Shown piece after piece: positions 41,450-51,666 of a stretch of DNA of 64,000 nt. The translations under genes were made by a program, and so were the position numbers. The stretch spans positions 496,001 to 560,000 of the forward strand of contig NZ_JAUOPH010000003.1 of assembly GCF_030546935.1 (NCBI RefSeq). The letters are read 5' to 3'. How positions within the stretch are numbered: the first letter of the stretch is position 1; the number at the start of each line of letters is the position of its first letter. The DNA is from Marinobacter sp. 2_MG-2023 (lineage in GTDB: Bacteria; Pseudomonadota; Gammaproteobacteria; Pseudomonadales; Oleiphilaceae). The notes under the pieces are model-generated. The model worked only from the letters and a program-made list of their open reading frames with translations. It was not told the origin of the DNA and did no database searches.

Positions 41450-42685
41450 TTAAGTGTTGCTTGCGTTCTGAAGCGCCTGAAAGCCTCTGTACAAATCTGC
41501 TTTCAGGTCTTCGACTGCTTCGATACCAACCGAGAGTCTCAGAAGGTTTTCTGTAATGCCAGCTCTGGATTTGTCTTCGGGAGAGAGCCGCCCGTGTGTC
41601 GTGGTCGCCGGATGGGTAATCGTCGTTTTCACGTCACCAAGGTTAGCTGTAATTGAAATCATCCGTGTTGCATCGATGAATTCCCAGGCTTCCTCCCGAC
41701 CACCTTTGAGGCAAAACGCCAGCACGCCACCAAAACCTTTTTGCTGCTTTTTGGCAAGTGCATGCTGCGGGTGGCTTTCCAGTCCGGCGTAATAAACGTG
41801 TTCGACTTCCGGTTGCTGCTCAAGCCATACGGCCAACTCTAACGCATTGTCGCAGTGGGCTCGCATACGGATTGGTAAGGTTTCCAGCCCCTTATGGAAA
41901 ACCCAGGCGTTAAAGGGGCTCATAGTGGGGCCGGCAGATCTGAGAAAACCGTAGACTTCTTCCATGAGCTTTGTTGCGCCAACAACTACACCGCCTACAC
42001 AACGGCCCTGTCCATCCAGATACTTGGTTGCAGAATGAACAACTATGTCCGCACCATGTTCCAGAGGGCGCTGTAGCACGGGCGTACAAAAACAGTTATC
42101 CACCACGAACAGTGCGTCATTATCGTGGGCAAGCTTCGCCAGTGCCTCCATATCGGCAACTTCACAAAGCGGGTTCGATGGGGTCTCGATAAACAGCATA
42201 CGCGTGGCTGGTCGTATCGCGGCGGTCCACTCTTGCGTATCAGTAAGACTTACAAAGGTTGTTTCTACGCCAAACCTGGCCATGTATTTCTGAAACAACA
42301 CGTTGGTCGTTCCGAAAACGCCACGAGAACAGATAACATGGTCACCGCTCTTCAGCAGCGCCATGCAGGTGCTGAGAATGGCGGCCATACCCGATGCTGT
42401 CGCTACAGCACGCTCTCCGCCTTCCATCGCCGCGATGCGCCCCTCGAAAGCCTGAACCGTCGGATTGGTGAATCGGGAGTATATATTGCCCGGCTCATCT
42501 CCCCCGAAACGCGCTGCTGCCTGAGCCGCACTATTGTAGACAAAACTCGAGGTCGGAAAAATTGCATCACTGTGTTCAAGCTGGCCAGTTCGGAGCTGCC
42601 CTGCCCTCACCGCCAATGTATCCAGAGACATTCCGTCCAGATCCGATTCAGGAATCTGGGCGGTTTCTTCGCGGTAAAAAGTCAT
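41450..42685 (-). CDS. metZ: O-succinylhomoserine sulfhydrylase
   Basis: The 411-residue PLP enzyme of the Cys/Met metabolism family makes homocysteine from O-succinylhomoserine and sulfide. The PLP lysine is in VVHSATKYLDGQGRCVGG near 215-232. The N-terminus with DTLAVRAGQLRTGQLEHSDA (about 23-42) matches MetZ. Its place beside purF is the Pseudomonas order, and this supports MetZ over cystathionine gamma-synthase. It supplies substrate to MetH in this window. Confidence 0.92.
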   Translation of the reverse strand: MTFYREETAQIPESDLDGMSLDTLAVRAGQLRTGQLEHSDAIFPTSSFVYNSAAQAAARFGGDEPGNIYSRFTNPTVQAFEGRIAAMEGGERAVATASGMAAILSTCMALLKSGDHVICSRGVFGTTNVLFQKYMARFGVETTFVSLTDTQEWTAAIRPATRMLFIETPSNPLCEVADMEALAKLAHDNDALFVVDNCFCTPVLQRPLEHGADIVVHSATKYLDGQGRCVGGVVVGATKLMEEVYGFLRSAGPTMSPFNAWVFHKGLETLPIRMRAHCDNALELAVWLEQQPEVEHVYYAGLESHPQHALAKKQQKGFGGVLAFCLKGGREEAWEFIDATRMISITANLGDVKTTITHPATTTHGRLSPEDKSRAGITENLLRLSVGIEAVEDLKADLYRGFQALQNASNT

Positions 42686-42711
42686 TAGCGTCTCCTGACA
42701 AGGCTTGCTGT

Positions 42712-44238
42712 TCAGTCTTCGTCGTTGTAGAGGTCGATGATGCCGTTATCAGCTGACCCGGTGTTAACATCCCCTGAGCGGGTGACATCATTACGGGACT
42801 CATCAAGGCGATTGAGATAGGCCTCATCAATATCACCGGTTATATAGTCCCCGGTGAACACAGAACACTCCCACCCTTCTATGCTCTCGTTTACATCGCT
42901 GACACAAGTCACCAGATCCTCCAGATCCTGATACAGCAGCCAATCGGCTCCGATCAGATCGCGAATCTCCTCAACACTTCTTTCGTGAGCAATCAACTCA
43001 CTGGCCGACGGCATATCTATGCCGTATACATTGGGGTATCGAACCGGTGGCGCAGCAGATGCGAAGTAAACCTTTCGTGCGCCGGCGTCTCTGGCCATCT
43101 GCACAATCTCTTTGCAGGTGGTGCCGCGGACAATGGAATCATCAACCAGCATGACGTTTTTGCCTTTGAACTCCAGATCAATGGGGTTCAGCTTCTGACG
43201 CACAGATTTTTTACGCATGGTCTGGCCAGGCATAATGAAAGTGCGGCCGATATACCGGTTTTTGATAAAGCCCTCGCGGAATTTCACGCCCAGCCGGTGC
43301 GCCATCTGCATTGCCGAGGTCCGGCTGGTATCAGGAATGGGCATAACGACATCTATGTCATGGTCCGGGCATTCTCGCAGAATCTTATCTGCCAGAGTTT
43401 CACCCATCCGTAGCCTCGCCTTGTAGACGGAGACGCCATCCATGATGGAATCCGGCCTTGCAAAATAAACATGCTCGAAAATACACGGGTACAGGCGGGG
43501 TTCGTGTGCACACTGCTGAGTGTAAAGAGTGCCATCAGTTTCGATGTAAACGGCCTCGCCTGGTGCTATGTCTCTTACCAGTGTGTACCCGGCTGCGCTT
43601 AGCGCAACGCTCTCGGAAGCAATCATGTATTCCTTCCGGCCGCTCTCGGAAGTACGTTCACCGTAACAGGCCGGACGGATACCATTTGGATCGCGGAAGC
43701 CGACGATGCCGTACCCGGTAATCATCGCAATAACCGCGTAGGCACCGCGGCAACGCTGGTGAACCGCTCTGACTGCCGAGAATACTTCTTCCTTGGTCGG
43801 ATCAAGCTTGCGCAGCTTTTGCAGCTCGTGCGCAAAAACGTTCAGCAGCACTTCTGAATCCGAATTGGTATTGATATGGCGAAGGTCTGTACGGAACAGA
43901 TCCTGGCTCAATTCATCGGCGTTGGTGAGGTTACCGTTGTGAGCCAAGGTAATGCCGTACGGGCTGTTCACATAAAAGGGCTGTGACTCAGAAGAACTGG
44001 AGCTGCCCGCAGTCGGATACCGCACATGACCTATTCCGACATTGCCGACCAAACGCTGCATATGGCGAGTATGGAATACATCGCGAACCAGTCCATTGTC
44101 CTTGCGCAGATAGAAGCGTTCATCCTGGAAGGTAACAATGCCCGCTGCATCCTGGCCCCGGTGCTGAAGTACAGTCAGCGCATCATAGAGCGACTGATTT
44201 ACGTGAGAAGTACTGACGATGCCGACAATGCCACACAT
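42712..44238 (-). CDS. purF: Amidophosphoribosyltransferase
   Basis: The 508-residue enzyme makes phosphoribosylamine, the committed step of purine synthesis. After removal of Met1, Cys2 (MCGIVGIVS) is the glutaminase nucleophile. The PRPP site is visible as [18 protein letters not shown] near 361-378. The order cvpA-purF is widespread in proteobacteria. The C-terminal 20 residues after the synthetase domain are polar and of no recognised function. Confidence 0.97.
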   Translation of the reverse strand: MCGIVGIVSTSHVNQSLYDALTVLQHRGQDAAGIVTFQDERFYLRKDNGLVRDVFHTRHMQRLVGNVGIGHVRYPTAGSSSSSESQPFYVNSPYGITLAHNGNLTNADELSQDLFRTDLRHINTNSDSEVLLNVFAHELQKLRKLDPTKEEVFSAVRAVHQRCRGAYAVIAMITGYGIVGFRDPNGIRPACYGERTSESGRKEYMIASESVALSAAGYTLVRDIAPGEAVYIETDGTLYTQQCAHEPRLYPCIFEHVYFARPDSIMDGVSVYKARLRMGETLADKILRECPDHDIDVVMPIPDTSRTSAMQMAHRLGVKFREGFIKNRYIGRTFIMPGQTMRKKSVRQKLNPIDLEFKGKNVMLVDDSIVRGTTCKEIVQMARDAGARKVYFASAAPPVRYPNVYGIDMPSASELIAHERSVEEIRDLIGADWLLYQDLEDLVTCVSDVNESIEGWECSVFTGDYITGDIDEAYLNRLDESRNDVTRSGDVNTGSADNGIIDLYNDED

Positions 44239-44272
44239 GGATAAGGTAATCTCCGAGTGTTAATTCTGAATG

Positions 44273-44809
44273 TTAGCGGGATGCGGACGTGGGTTCCACG
44301 GCCTTTTGAGGTTCCGGCTCCAGGAAACGGGCGAACTCGTCACCAAACGTTCGCCTGGACCAATCTTCGACTACTGCCAGGCGGTCGATCATGATTGACG
44401 TCCTCCACCAGGTATCCTGAGCCAAAGGGGTGTAACGGATAAATGCGATCGCAACGATCACTACAACAATTCCCCGCAGAAGGCCAAACCCCATGCCCAA
44501 TACCCTGTCCGTCGCAGAGAGACCCGTTGCACGAACGAGGTGTCCGATCATGTTGTTTATGATAGCTCCAACGATGAGCGTACCAAAAAAGAGAATGGCA
44601 AAGGCAGCAATAAGACGCACCAACGGCGTTTCAACTGTGCCCTCAAGCAGGGCCTGCATCTGGGGATGAAAGGTTCGCGCAAGAATAAATGCACCCACCC
44701 ACGTCACAAGAGACAGCGCTTCTTTCACGAAGCCCCGCTTCAAACTGATGAGAGTGGAAACTGAAATCAGGGCAATTATAACCCAGTCAATCCAGATCAG
44801 CGCTTCCAT
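44273..44809 (-). CDS. cvpA: CvpA family membrane protein
   Basis: The 178-residue protein has four transmembrane segments (about 5-25, 30-48, 67-88, 102-122) and the CvpA start WIDWVIIALISVSTLISLKR. E. coli CvpA was named for colicin V production and supports envelope and bile resistance. It lies 34 bp before purF on the same strand, the usual pairing. The C-terminal 60 residues are polar and variable. Confidence 0.92.
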   Translation of the reverse strand: MEALIWIDWVIIALISVSTLISLKRGFVKEALSLVTWVGAFILARTFHPQMQALLEGTVETPLVRLIAAFAILFFGTLIVGAIINNMIGHLVRATGLSATDRVLGMGFGLLRGIVVVIVAIAFIRYTPLAQDTWWRTSIMIDRLAVVEDWSRRTFGDEFARFLEPEPQKAVEPTSASR

Positions 44810-44900
44810 GGAAATCCCGGTGGAGAAAAGGAAGCGCGAATTCTATCAGGAAACGCCGGTTCGCCAAACCGCCGGAACCACATAAAGCAGTGTGAAAAGG

Positions 44901-45590
44901 TTATTTATCGCCAGATGTGACAAGACTGTTCAAGCTAAACGCCTTATCCAGTGCACGTTTTGCTGATTCTGCCTCGGTTTTCTCGGCAAATGGTCCACTG
45001 AAGACCCGCGTAAGCGTGCTGTCGCCCCGAACGACCTCCTGAAGGTGGGAATTGTAGCCCTTCTCGCGCACCTTGTCCCTGAGACGACGAGCGTTGTCGC
45101 CGTTACCAAAGCTGCCTAACTGCACAACCCATGCACCTTCCAGGGAACGGGTAAACTCGGCACTTTCTTGTTCGGTCTGTGCAGACGGCTCAGTTTGTGC
45201 GGGTGCGCTTGGCTTTTCTTGCGGAGCTGCAGCGGTAGTTGGAGAGACAGACGGAGAGGGAGCAGGCTCAGTTTGTACCGATTCCGTCGCCTGAGGCTCA
45301 GGGTTTGCAGTGCTATCAGGTACAGGCTGAAGCGCCGATTCATCACTTTCAAGAATTCGGTAGTCTTGGACGCCCGAGTCTGCTGTTGCAGGCTCATCTT
45401 GCTGGTAAGGAGGCGGAGGTGCCACATCCGAAACGGGAGCTTCAACTTCCGGGAAAGGCGGTTCTTCGGGAATATTGATCGTAGTAGACGTTCGCTCAGA
45501 GTGAGGTTCATCGAACACCATGGGCACAAAGATAACGGCCAGTGAAACCAGGACCAGCGCACCGATTATTCTTTGTTTCAATCCATCCAC
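44901..45590 (-). CDS. dedD: DedD-like SPOR domain membrane protein
   Basis: I chose the GTG at 45590 (229 residues, start VDGLKQRIIGALVLV), with GGGGAG nine bases upstream; the longer frame to 45623 has no ribosome site. One membrane helix at about 9-26 is followed by a Pro/Glu/Ser-rich periplasmic linker (about 30-150) and a C-terminal SPOR domain (about 152-224) that binds denuded peptidoglycan at the septum. It sits between folC and cvpA, the DedD position. Confidence 0.88.
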   Translation of the reverse strand: MDGLKQRIIGALVLVSLAVIFVPMVFDEPHSERTSTTINIPEEPPFPEVEAPVSDVAPPPPYQQDEPATADSGVQDYRILESDESALQPVPDSTANPEPQATESVQTEPAPSPSVSPTTAAAPQEKPSAPAQTEPSAQTEQESAEFTRSLEGAWVVQLGSFGNGDNARRLRDKVREKGYNSHLQEVVRGDSTLTRVFSGPFAEKTEAESAKRALDKAFSLNSLVTSGDK

Positions 45591-45702
45591 GTTATTTGAC
45601 TCCCCGCCTGGTTGACCCAGCACATACTAACCGCCTGCATGCCATAACTCAAAGCCCCGGGAACCGCTATGGACAAAGTTTAAGGCGCCCGGGTTCACTC
45701 GC

Positions 45703-47037
45703 TCAAAGGAGCAAAGTGCGTGCTTCTGCGACAGTAAAAAAAGAACCAAATACAATGATGATGTCCTTTTCTCCTGCGTTAGCCTTTGCCTCGGAAATTG
45801 CTGCGGCCACAGAACTATAGGCTTTGACCTGGGGGCTGCTACTCCCGTCGTGCAGCTTACCAAACAGCGACCCGGACTCCAGTCTTTGCCACAAAGCGAC
45901 GGAATCCAAACCTCTGGGAACATCAAGTCCTGCCAGATACCAGTCATCAACAACCGGAGCCATAGCGCTGGCCACGCCCTCCACGTCTTTATCGGCAAGA
46001 GCGGCATAAACCGCGAAAACCTTCTGATCTTCACCCTTCAATGCCTGGAGCCTTTTGCAAAGCCAGCCAGCAGCGTGAGGATTATGGCCTACATCCACAT
46101 ACAGATCCGGATTGCGTCCCAGGCGCTCGAACCGTCCTGGCACCTTGACACCACACAGAGCTGTCTCGATCACGTCTTTTTCGAGACCAGGCTCGAGTAC
46201 ACGCACTGCTACCACTGCCGCAGCGACACTCTGAACTGGAAGAGGCCCAGACGGCAATCTGAACCTGGCCTCCTGTACATGAAGCCTTGTGGTGATGTCG
46301 CCGGAATCCTCTCTGGCCTCCTGGATGGTATAGTCCCGCCCCCCAAGAATGAGCGCTACCTTCTGAGCCTCTGCCTGCTGAATAACGGAGCGCGGAGCAT
46401 CAACATCGGCAACGACCGCGGGTATTCCAGGGCGAAGAATCCCGGCTTTCTCAAAACCGATAACCTCACGGTTATCTCCAAGAAACGCCACGTGATCAAT
46501 GTCGATGGACGTTATAATCGCCAGGCTGGCATCTAAAACATTAACCGCATCAAGGCGGCCGCCAAGGCCAACCTCAAGAATCCAGTCCTGCACACCAGCT
46601 TCGGCCAGCGCAACAAAAGCCGCCAGTGTGCCAAATTCAAAATAAGTCAGTGTTACTGAGCCACGAGCAGCTTCCACTTTTTCGAACGCACAGACCAGAC
46701 CCGCATCATCAATGTCCTGGCCGTCGATACGTATGCGTTCGTTATATTTCTGTAGATGGGGAGATGTGTAGGCGCCAGTTCGCCGCCCGGCTGCCTGAAG
46801 AAGTGCTTCGAGCGTCGCAACCGTGCTGCCCTTCCCGTTGGTACCGGCGACGGTAACGACCCGTACCGCAGGCTTCTTGCGGAACAGGCGACGAAGTACC
46901 ACCAGAACCCGGTCAAGCCCCAGGTCTATTTCGGTAGGGTGTATCAGTTCAAGCCAGGACAGCCACTGATCAACTGTCGCCCCGCCCCCCGGTGCTTCAG
47001 GAGGGCGGGATTTCTGTTTATTCTGCGGCTGGCTCAA
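45703..47037 (-). CDS. folC: Bifunctional dihydrofolate synthase / folylpolyglutamate synthase
   Basis: The Mur-ligase-like enzyme has the P-loop [17 protein letters not shown] (about 59-75) and the later [14 protein letters not shown] (about 179-192). The start is unclear: no ATG or GTG precedes the domain in frame, and the TTG at 47037 has GGAAAAG upstream and gives 444 residues starting MSQPQNKQK; a TTG at 47061 is the alternative. Either start overlaps the end of accD by tens of bases. It adds glutamates to folate, which supplies MetH with its methyl donor. Confidence 0.92.
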   Translation of the reverse strand: MSQPQNKQKSRPPEAPGGGATVDQWLSWLELIHPTEIDLGLDRVLVVLRRLFRKKPAVRVVTVAGTNGKGSTVATLEALLQAAGRRTGAYTSPHLQKYNERIRIDGQDIDDAGLVCAFEKVEAARGSVTLTYFEFGTLAAFVALAEAGVQDWILEVGLGGRLDAVNVLDASLAIITSIDIDHVAFLGDNREVIGFEKAGILRPGIPAVVADVDAPRSVIQQAEAQKVALILGGRDYTIQEAREDSGDITTRLHVQEARFRLPSGPLPVQSVAAAVVAVRVLEPGLEKDVIETALCGVKVPGRFERLGRNPDLYVDVGHNPHAAGWLCKRLQALKGEDQKVFAVYAALADKDVEGVASAMAPVVDDWYLAGLDVPRGLDSVALWQRLESGSLFGKLHDGSSSPQVKAYSSVAAAISEAKANAGEKDIIIVFGSFFTVAEARTLLL

Positions 47038-47944
47038 TGTCTGGCTTTTCCGATATTTCAAATTCTATGGGGTCTTCCGTATCGGGCCGTTCTTGCCCGG
47101 TGAACTTGGCCAGGACATGTGCAATACGCTCACGCATCTGGTGGCGATGCAGAATCATATCAATTGCACCATGCTCCAACAGGAATTCACTGCGCTGGAA
47201 ACCTTCGGGCAGCTTTTCCCGGACCGTCTGCTCGATAACCCGCGGGCCGGCAAATCCGATCAGTGCATTGGGTTCTGCAATATTAAGGTCGCCCAGCATT
47301 GCAAGGCTTGCGGACACACCACCAAAAACAGGGTCGGTCATGACGGAGATGTACGGAATACCTTCCTGTTTCATACGTTCAAGCACGGCAGCCGTTTTTG
47401 ACATCTGCATCAGGGAAAGAATGGCTTCCTGCATACGAGCGCCGCCGCTCGCGGAAAAACAGACCAGGGGGATACGCTCAGCCAGTGCTACGTTGGCAGC
47501 CTGGACAAACTTTTCACCAACAACCTGCCCCATGGAGCCGCCCATGAAATTGAATTCGAAGGAACAAGCGACCAAAGGGACATTCAGCGTTTTGCCCTTC
47601 ATCGCGACAAGCGCATCTTTCTCACCCGTAGCTTTTTGAGCTTGTACCAGGCGATCCTTGTAACGCTTGGAGTCCTTGAACTTCAGCCGATCCCAAGGCT
47701 CAAGACCGGCTCCGATTTCTTCACGCCCTTCGGCATCAAGAAAAATATCGAGGCGCCGGCGAGCATCGACTCTCAGGTGATGGTTGCACTTGGGGCAAAC
47801 ATCCAGGTTCTTCTCCAGTTCCGGCTTGTATAGAAAGGCGCCGCATTTCGGGCACTTTTTCCAGAGACCTTCCGGAACACCTGTTCTGCGATTGGATTCC
47901 GAGCGAATTTTGCCCGGCATTATCTTGTCAAGCCAGTTACTCAT
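47018..47944 (-). CDS. accD: Acetyl-CoA carboxylase, carboxyltransferase beta subunit
   Basis: The 308-residue subunit has the zinc ribbon Cys31-x2-Cys34 and Cys50-x2-Cys53 near the N-terminus and the carboxyltransferase motif [20 protein letters not shown] near 162-181. With AccA it transfers the carboxyl to acetyl-CoA for fatty acid synthesis. The order truA-trpF-accD-folC is conserved in gammaproteobacteria, here with trpB and trpA in between. The last 15 residues overlap the folC reading frame. Confidence 0.97.
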   Translation of the reverse strand: MSNWLDKIMPGKIRSESNRRTGVPEGLWKKCPKCGAFLYKPELEKNLDVCPKCNHHLRVDARRRLDIFLDAEGREEIGAGLEPWDRLKFKDSKRYKDRLVQAQKATGEKDALVAMKGKTLNVPLVACSFEFNFMGGSMGQVVGEKFVQAANVALAERIPLVCFSASGGARMQEAILSLMQMSKTAAVLERMKQEGIPYISVMTDPVFGGVSASLAMLGDLNIAEPNALIGFAGPRVIEQTVREKLPEGFQRSEFLLEHGAIDMILHRHQMRERIAHVLAKFTGQERPDTEDPIEFEISEKPDIEPAAE

Positions 47945-47989
47945 GGTTATATCCTGTCCTTTGATTCTGACTCACCTTCACCTTCAGGA

Positions 47990-48802
47990 TCAGGAAGCCA
48001 GGCTGTCCAGTGCTTCGCGCATCGGGTTGAGCAGATCGGTCAGTGCCCGTTTCAGAGCTTCGATGTCTGCCTGATTTTTGGCTATTGTATCGACCAGCAC
48101 ACTGCCAACAATTACACCATCGGATACCCGTCCCACGGCAGCCGCTGTTTCCGCATCGCGAATCCCAAAGCCAACACCTACAGGCAAAGCCGTTAATTCG
48201 TGAATATGAGCTACTTTTGCGGCGACTTCGTCTACGTTTATTCTGGCAGCTCCGGTCACGCCATTGAATGAAACATAGTACACATATCCCGAAGAGTGAT
48301 CGGCAATAGCACGAATTCTTTCATCAGTCGTCGTTGGCGCCAGCAGGAAAACCGGATCCAGCCCCCTCTGGGAAAACAGAGGCGCAACATCATCGGCTTC
48401 CTCCGGCGGCAGATCCACCGTAAGAACTCCGTCTACGCCAGCCTCCACAGCCGCGTCGGCAAAGGTTTCATAACCCATGGCCTCAATGGGGTTAAGGTAA
48501 CCCATCAGCACAACAGGGGTTGTGTCATTGGTTTCTCGGAACTCTCGCACGATCGCCAGGACGCGACGCAAAGATGTGCCGTGTTTGAGCGCGCGCTCAC
48601 AGGCCAGCTGAATAACCGGACCGTCGGCCATCGGATCAGAAAAAGGCACGCCCAATTCAATAATATCCACACCCGCATCAACCATAGTGTGCATCAAACC
48701 AACTGTCTCATCCGGATGCGGGTCACCGGCAGTGATAAATGGAATTAGTGCCTTGCGTCCTTGTCCTTTGAGGGTCTTTAGAACCCCTTCAATTCGGCTC
48801 AT
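47990..48802 (-). CDS. trpA: Tryptophan synthase alpha chain
   Basis: From ATG 48802, with AGGAGC upstream, the protein has 270 residues; a longer frame to 48937 lies inside trpB. The catalytic Glu49 and Asp60 are both present in [15 protein letters not shown]. It cleaves indole-glycerol phosphate and channels indole to TrpB. It lies directly downstream of trpB. Confidence 0.97.
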   Translation of the reverse strand: MSRIEGVLKTLKGQGRKALIPFITAGDPHPDETVGLMHTMVDAGVDIIELGVPFSDPMADGPVIQLACERALKHGTSLRRVLAIVREFRETNDTTPVVLMGYLNPIEAMGYETFADAAVEAGVDGVLTVDLPPEEADDVAPLFSQRGLDPVFLLAPTTTDERIRAIADHSSGYVYYVSFNGVTGAARINVDEVAAKVAHIHELTALPVGVGFGIRDAETAAAVGRVSDGVIVGSVLVDTIAKNQADIEALKRALTDLLNPMREALDSLAS

Positions 48803-48821
48803 GCCTGCTCCTGTCGATTCA

Positions 48822-50042
48822 TCAGAGTTCGATACCATCCAACTGCGCAACGGTATGAATATCTTTGTCGCCGCGTCCGGATATGTTAATGACAACCATT
48901 TGGTCTTTATCCATCGTAGCCGCAAGTTTGACTGCATAAGCCACTGCGTGGGCAGTTTCCAGTGCTGGCATGATGCCCTCGACCAGGGTCAGCATACGAA
49001 AAGCTTCCAGCGCTTCGTCGTCCGTAACGGAAACGTAGTTCGCGCGCCCGATATCTTTCAACCAGCTATGCTCTGGCCCAACGCCTGGGTAATCCAGACC
49101 TGCACTGACCGAATGGGTGCCTGCAATCTGCCCGTTCTCATCTTCCATAAGATATGTACGGTTGCCATGGAGTACACCAGGGCGCCCGGCACAGAGCGGC
49201 GCTGCGTGCTGTCCGGTTTCAATGCCAAGCCCACCGGCTTCAACGCCGTAGAGTTGCACAGATTCATCCGTCAGGAACGGGTAAAACATGCCAATGGCGT
49301 TGGATCCACCACCAACACAAGCGACCAGCGCATCCGGGAGTTTTCCTGTCTTTTCCAGGGACTGACTGCGGGTTTCACGTCCGATCACTGACTGGAAATC
49401 CCGAACCAGCAAGGGGTATGGATGTGGCCCGGCAACAGTGCCGATGATATAGAATGTCTCATCAACATAAGTAACCCAGTCGCGCATAGCATCGTTCATT
49501 GCATCTTTGAGTGTGCGGGTTCCGCTCTCAACCGCATGCACCTGTGCCCCCAGAAGCTTCATACGATAGACGTTAAGCGACTGACGCTGCACATCTTCTG
49601 CGCCCATAAATACGTGGCATTCCAGTCCCAGGCGGGCACACACGGTTGCAGTCGCAACACCATGCTGTCCGGCACCCGTTTCAGCGATAATTCGCTTTTT
49701 GCCCAGAAAGCTGGCCAGCAGGGCCTGGCCAATCGTGTTGTTAACCTTGTGCGCACCGGTATGGTTGAGATCTTCGCGCTTGAGCCAGATCTGCGCGCCT
49801 CCGGTTTCGCGGGTAAGGCGCTCGGCAAAGTACAGTGGGCTGGGGCGACCGACGTAATCTGCGAGATCCTTGTCAAACTTTGCCTGGAATTCCGGATCCT
49901 TCTTGAGTCGAAGGTACTCCTTTTCCAGAATCATCAGGGAGTCCATCAGAGTCTCGGATACGAACCGACCTCCAAAGGCACCGAAATGCCCTCTGTTATC
50001 AGGTAGTGCAGTAAGCATTTCTTCAGTCAATTTTACAGACAC
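48822..50042 (-). CDS. trpB: Tryptophan synthase beta chain
   Basis: I chose the GTG at 50042 (406 residues, AGAGG seven bases upstream). It overlaps the end of trpF by 20 bases, and a longer frame to 50120 lies inside trpF. The PLP lysine is Lys99 in [13 protein letters not shown], and the glycine-rich phosphate loop VGGGSNAIG lies near 233-241. It joins indole and serine to tryptophan. In Pseudomonas trpBA lie elsewhere under TrpI control; here they are inside the trpF-accD block. Confidence 0.97.
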   Translation of the reverse strand: MSVKLTEEMLTALPDNRGHFGAFGGRFVSETLMDSLMILEKEYLRLKKDPEFQAKFDKDLADYVGRPSPLYFAERLTRETGGAQIWLKREDLNHTGAHKVNNTIGQALLASFLGKKRIIAETGAGQHGVATATVCARLGLECHVFMGAEDVQRQSLNVYRMKLLGAQVHAVESGTRTLKDAMNDAMRDWVTYVDETFYIIGTVAGPHPYPLLVRDFQSVIGRETRSQSLEKTGKLPDALVACVGGGSNAIGMFYPFLTDESVQLYGVEAGGLGIETGQHAAPLCAGRPGVLHGNRTYLMEDENGQIAGTHSVSAGLDYPGVGPEHSWLKDIGRANYVSVTDDEALEAFRMLTLVEGIMPALETAHAVAYAVKLAATMDKDQMVVINISGRGDKDIHTVAQLDGIEL

Positions 50043-50652
50043 GGTGGACCTCTTTAATAAAGTCAGAAATTTTTTCGATGTCTTTAATGCCTTTGCTTTT
50101 CTCAACGCCGCCGCTGACATCTACAGCCCAGGGTTTCACCTGCTCTACCGCCTTGAATACGTTATCAGATGACAATCCACCGGCCAATATAAGTGGCAAG
50201 GGACGTTCTAGCGGGACCAGGTCCCAATTGAATGATCGACCGGTACCGCCATAATGGTCAGGGTCCCATGCATCCACCAAAAGACCCGCTGATGACTGGT
50301 ATTCTGTGAACGCCTGTTCAATCTGCTCCGCACTCTGAACACGCACAGCCTTGATCCAACGGCGACCGAACTGACTGCAAAAATCTGCCGTCTCATCGCC
50401 ATGAAACTGAAGCAAGTCCAGCGGAATTCGATCTAGGACTTCCCTGACCTGCTCTGCTGATGGGTTCACGAACAATCCAACAACTGACACAAATGCAGGT
50501 ACCTGTCTGACGAGCACCTCGGCATCAGCAACCGTAACCGCGCGTGAGCTAGGCTCGTAGAACACGAACCCCAAGGCATCAGCCCCGCTCTCTACCGCAG
50601 CTTTCACATCTTGAACACGAGTCAGACCACAAATTTTGACGCGTGTATTCAT
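50023..50652 (-). CDS. trpF: Phosphoribosylanthranilate isomerase
   Basis: The 209-residue TIM-barrel enzyme has the catalytic start [20 protein letters not shown] (about 4-23) with Cys8, and the later [15 protein letters not shown] (about 155-169). The start overlaps the truA stop by four bases (ATGA) and its end overlaps trpB by 20 bases, so truA, trpF and trpB are probably translationally coupled. Confidence 0.96.
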   Translation of the reverse strand: MNTRVKICGLTRVQDVKAAVESGADALGFVFYEPSSRAVTVADAEVLVRQVPAFVSVVGLFVNPSAEQVREVLDRIPLDLLQFHGDETADFCSQFGRRWIKAVRVQSAEQIEQAFTEYQSSAGLLVDAWDPDHYGGTGRSFNWDLVPLERPLPLILAGGLSSDNVFKAVEQVKPWAVDVSGGVEKSKGIKDIEKISDFIKEVHRVCKID

Positions 50653-51593
50653 AGCACTGTTACCGGTTGTTGTTTCGGGTGGATGTGCGTCGGATGCACC
50701 GGACTATTTTCTGCCCGGCTGAACCAGGGCCGGAGAAACCCCGGGCCACACTCTGCAGCAGGTATTGAAAAATCATCGGGATATCCTACATCAACCAGAT
50801 ACAAGCCATCTGGCGGAGCCGTTACACCTGCAAGCGTGCGATCTTTTGCAAGCAGTATGTCACGAATCCAGTTCTCCGGCTGATTTCCAGTACCTACAGC
50901 CATGAGTGCTCCGGCAATATTCCGAACCATGTGATGCAGAAAAGCATTGGCCTGCACATCAATTACGACGAAATTCCCTTTCCGGGTTACCTTTATCTGT
51001 TCAAGAAACCGAACAGGTGTCCGGGATTGACAGCCAGCAGCACGAAACGACGAAAAATCATGCTCTCCGACAAGGGCCTGGGCTGCAATATGCATGCGCT
51101 CCGCATCCAGCTCACGAAATGTCCAGCTCACCTGTCCGCGCTGAATACCAGGCCGCACCGGGCTATTGTAGATAACGTAGCGATAACGCCGGTACACCGC
51201 AGAGAAACGCGCATGGAAATCGGCACCGCCATTTCCTGCCCAGTGAACAGCAATGTCGAATGGCAGAGAGGTATTGATACCCATAACCCATGAGCGAAGG
51301 TTGCGGATAGCAGATGTTTCGAAATGCACAACCTGATAGCTAGCATGCACACGGGCATCAGTGCGCCCGGCGCATACAAGATCTACTGGATGGTCAGCGA
51401 CTTTCGTTACAGCCTTGGTGAGCTCGGCCTCAACCGAACGAACTCCCGATTTCTGAAGCTGCCAACCATGGAAATTGCGGCCGTCATACTCGAAAGCCAA
51501 CGCGACCCGTCCGCCGCCGATAGCGTTATCCGTTGTAAGTTCCTGCGGGTAGAGAAACAAATGTACATCCGGGAAGTATGTTGCTGAAAACAC
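50649..51593 (-). CDS. truA: tRNA pseudouridine(38-40) synthase TruA
   Basis: The protein has the catalytic aspartate in [19 protein letters not shown] (Asp79 from the longest start). The start is uncertain: the GTG at 51593 sits in the T tract of the fimV terminator-like hairpin and has no ribosome site; the TTG at 51560 has GGA upstream and would remove 11 residues. The core domain from [16 protein letters not shown] is intact. It modifies the anticodon arm of several tRNAs. The trpF coupling and the fimV neighbour match Pseudomonas. Confidence 0.93.
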   Translation of the reverse strand: MFSATYFPDVHLFLYPQELTTDNAIGGGRVALAFEYDGRNFHGWQLQKSGVRSVEAELTKAVTKVADHPVDLVCAGRTDARVHASYQVVHFETSAIRNLRSWVMGINTSLPFDIAVHWAGNGGADFHARFSAVYRRYRYVIYNSPVRPGIQRGQVSWTFRELDAERMHIAAQALVGEHDFSSFRAAGCQSRTPVRFLEQIKVTRKGNFVVIDVQANAFLHHMVRNIAGALMAVGTGNQPENWIRDILLAKDRTLAGVTAPPDGLYLVDVGYPDDFSIPAAECGPGFLRPWFSRAENSPVHPTHIHPKQQPVTVL

Positions 51594-51597
51594 AAAA

Positions 51598-51635
51598 CGC
51601 CGGCTGAATGCCGGGACAATTCCCGGCGGCCGGCG
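51598..51635 (-). terminator. Nested hairpin terminator of fimV
   Basis: Outer arms CGCCGGC (51598-51604) and GCCGGCG (51629-51635) enclose inner arms GCCGGGA (51610-51616) and TCCCGGC (51621-51627) with loop CAAT. On the minus strand TTTTGTGTTTT follows. It overlaps the longest possible truA start. Confidence 0.65.
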
Positions 51636-51666
51636 CTTGCTGACTCAATAGTCTGATTATAGCGGA

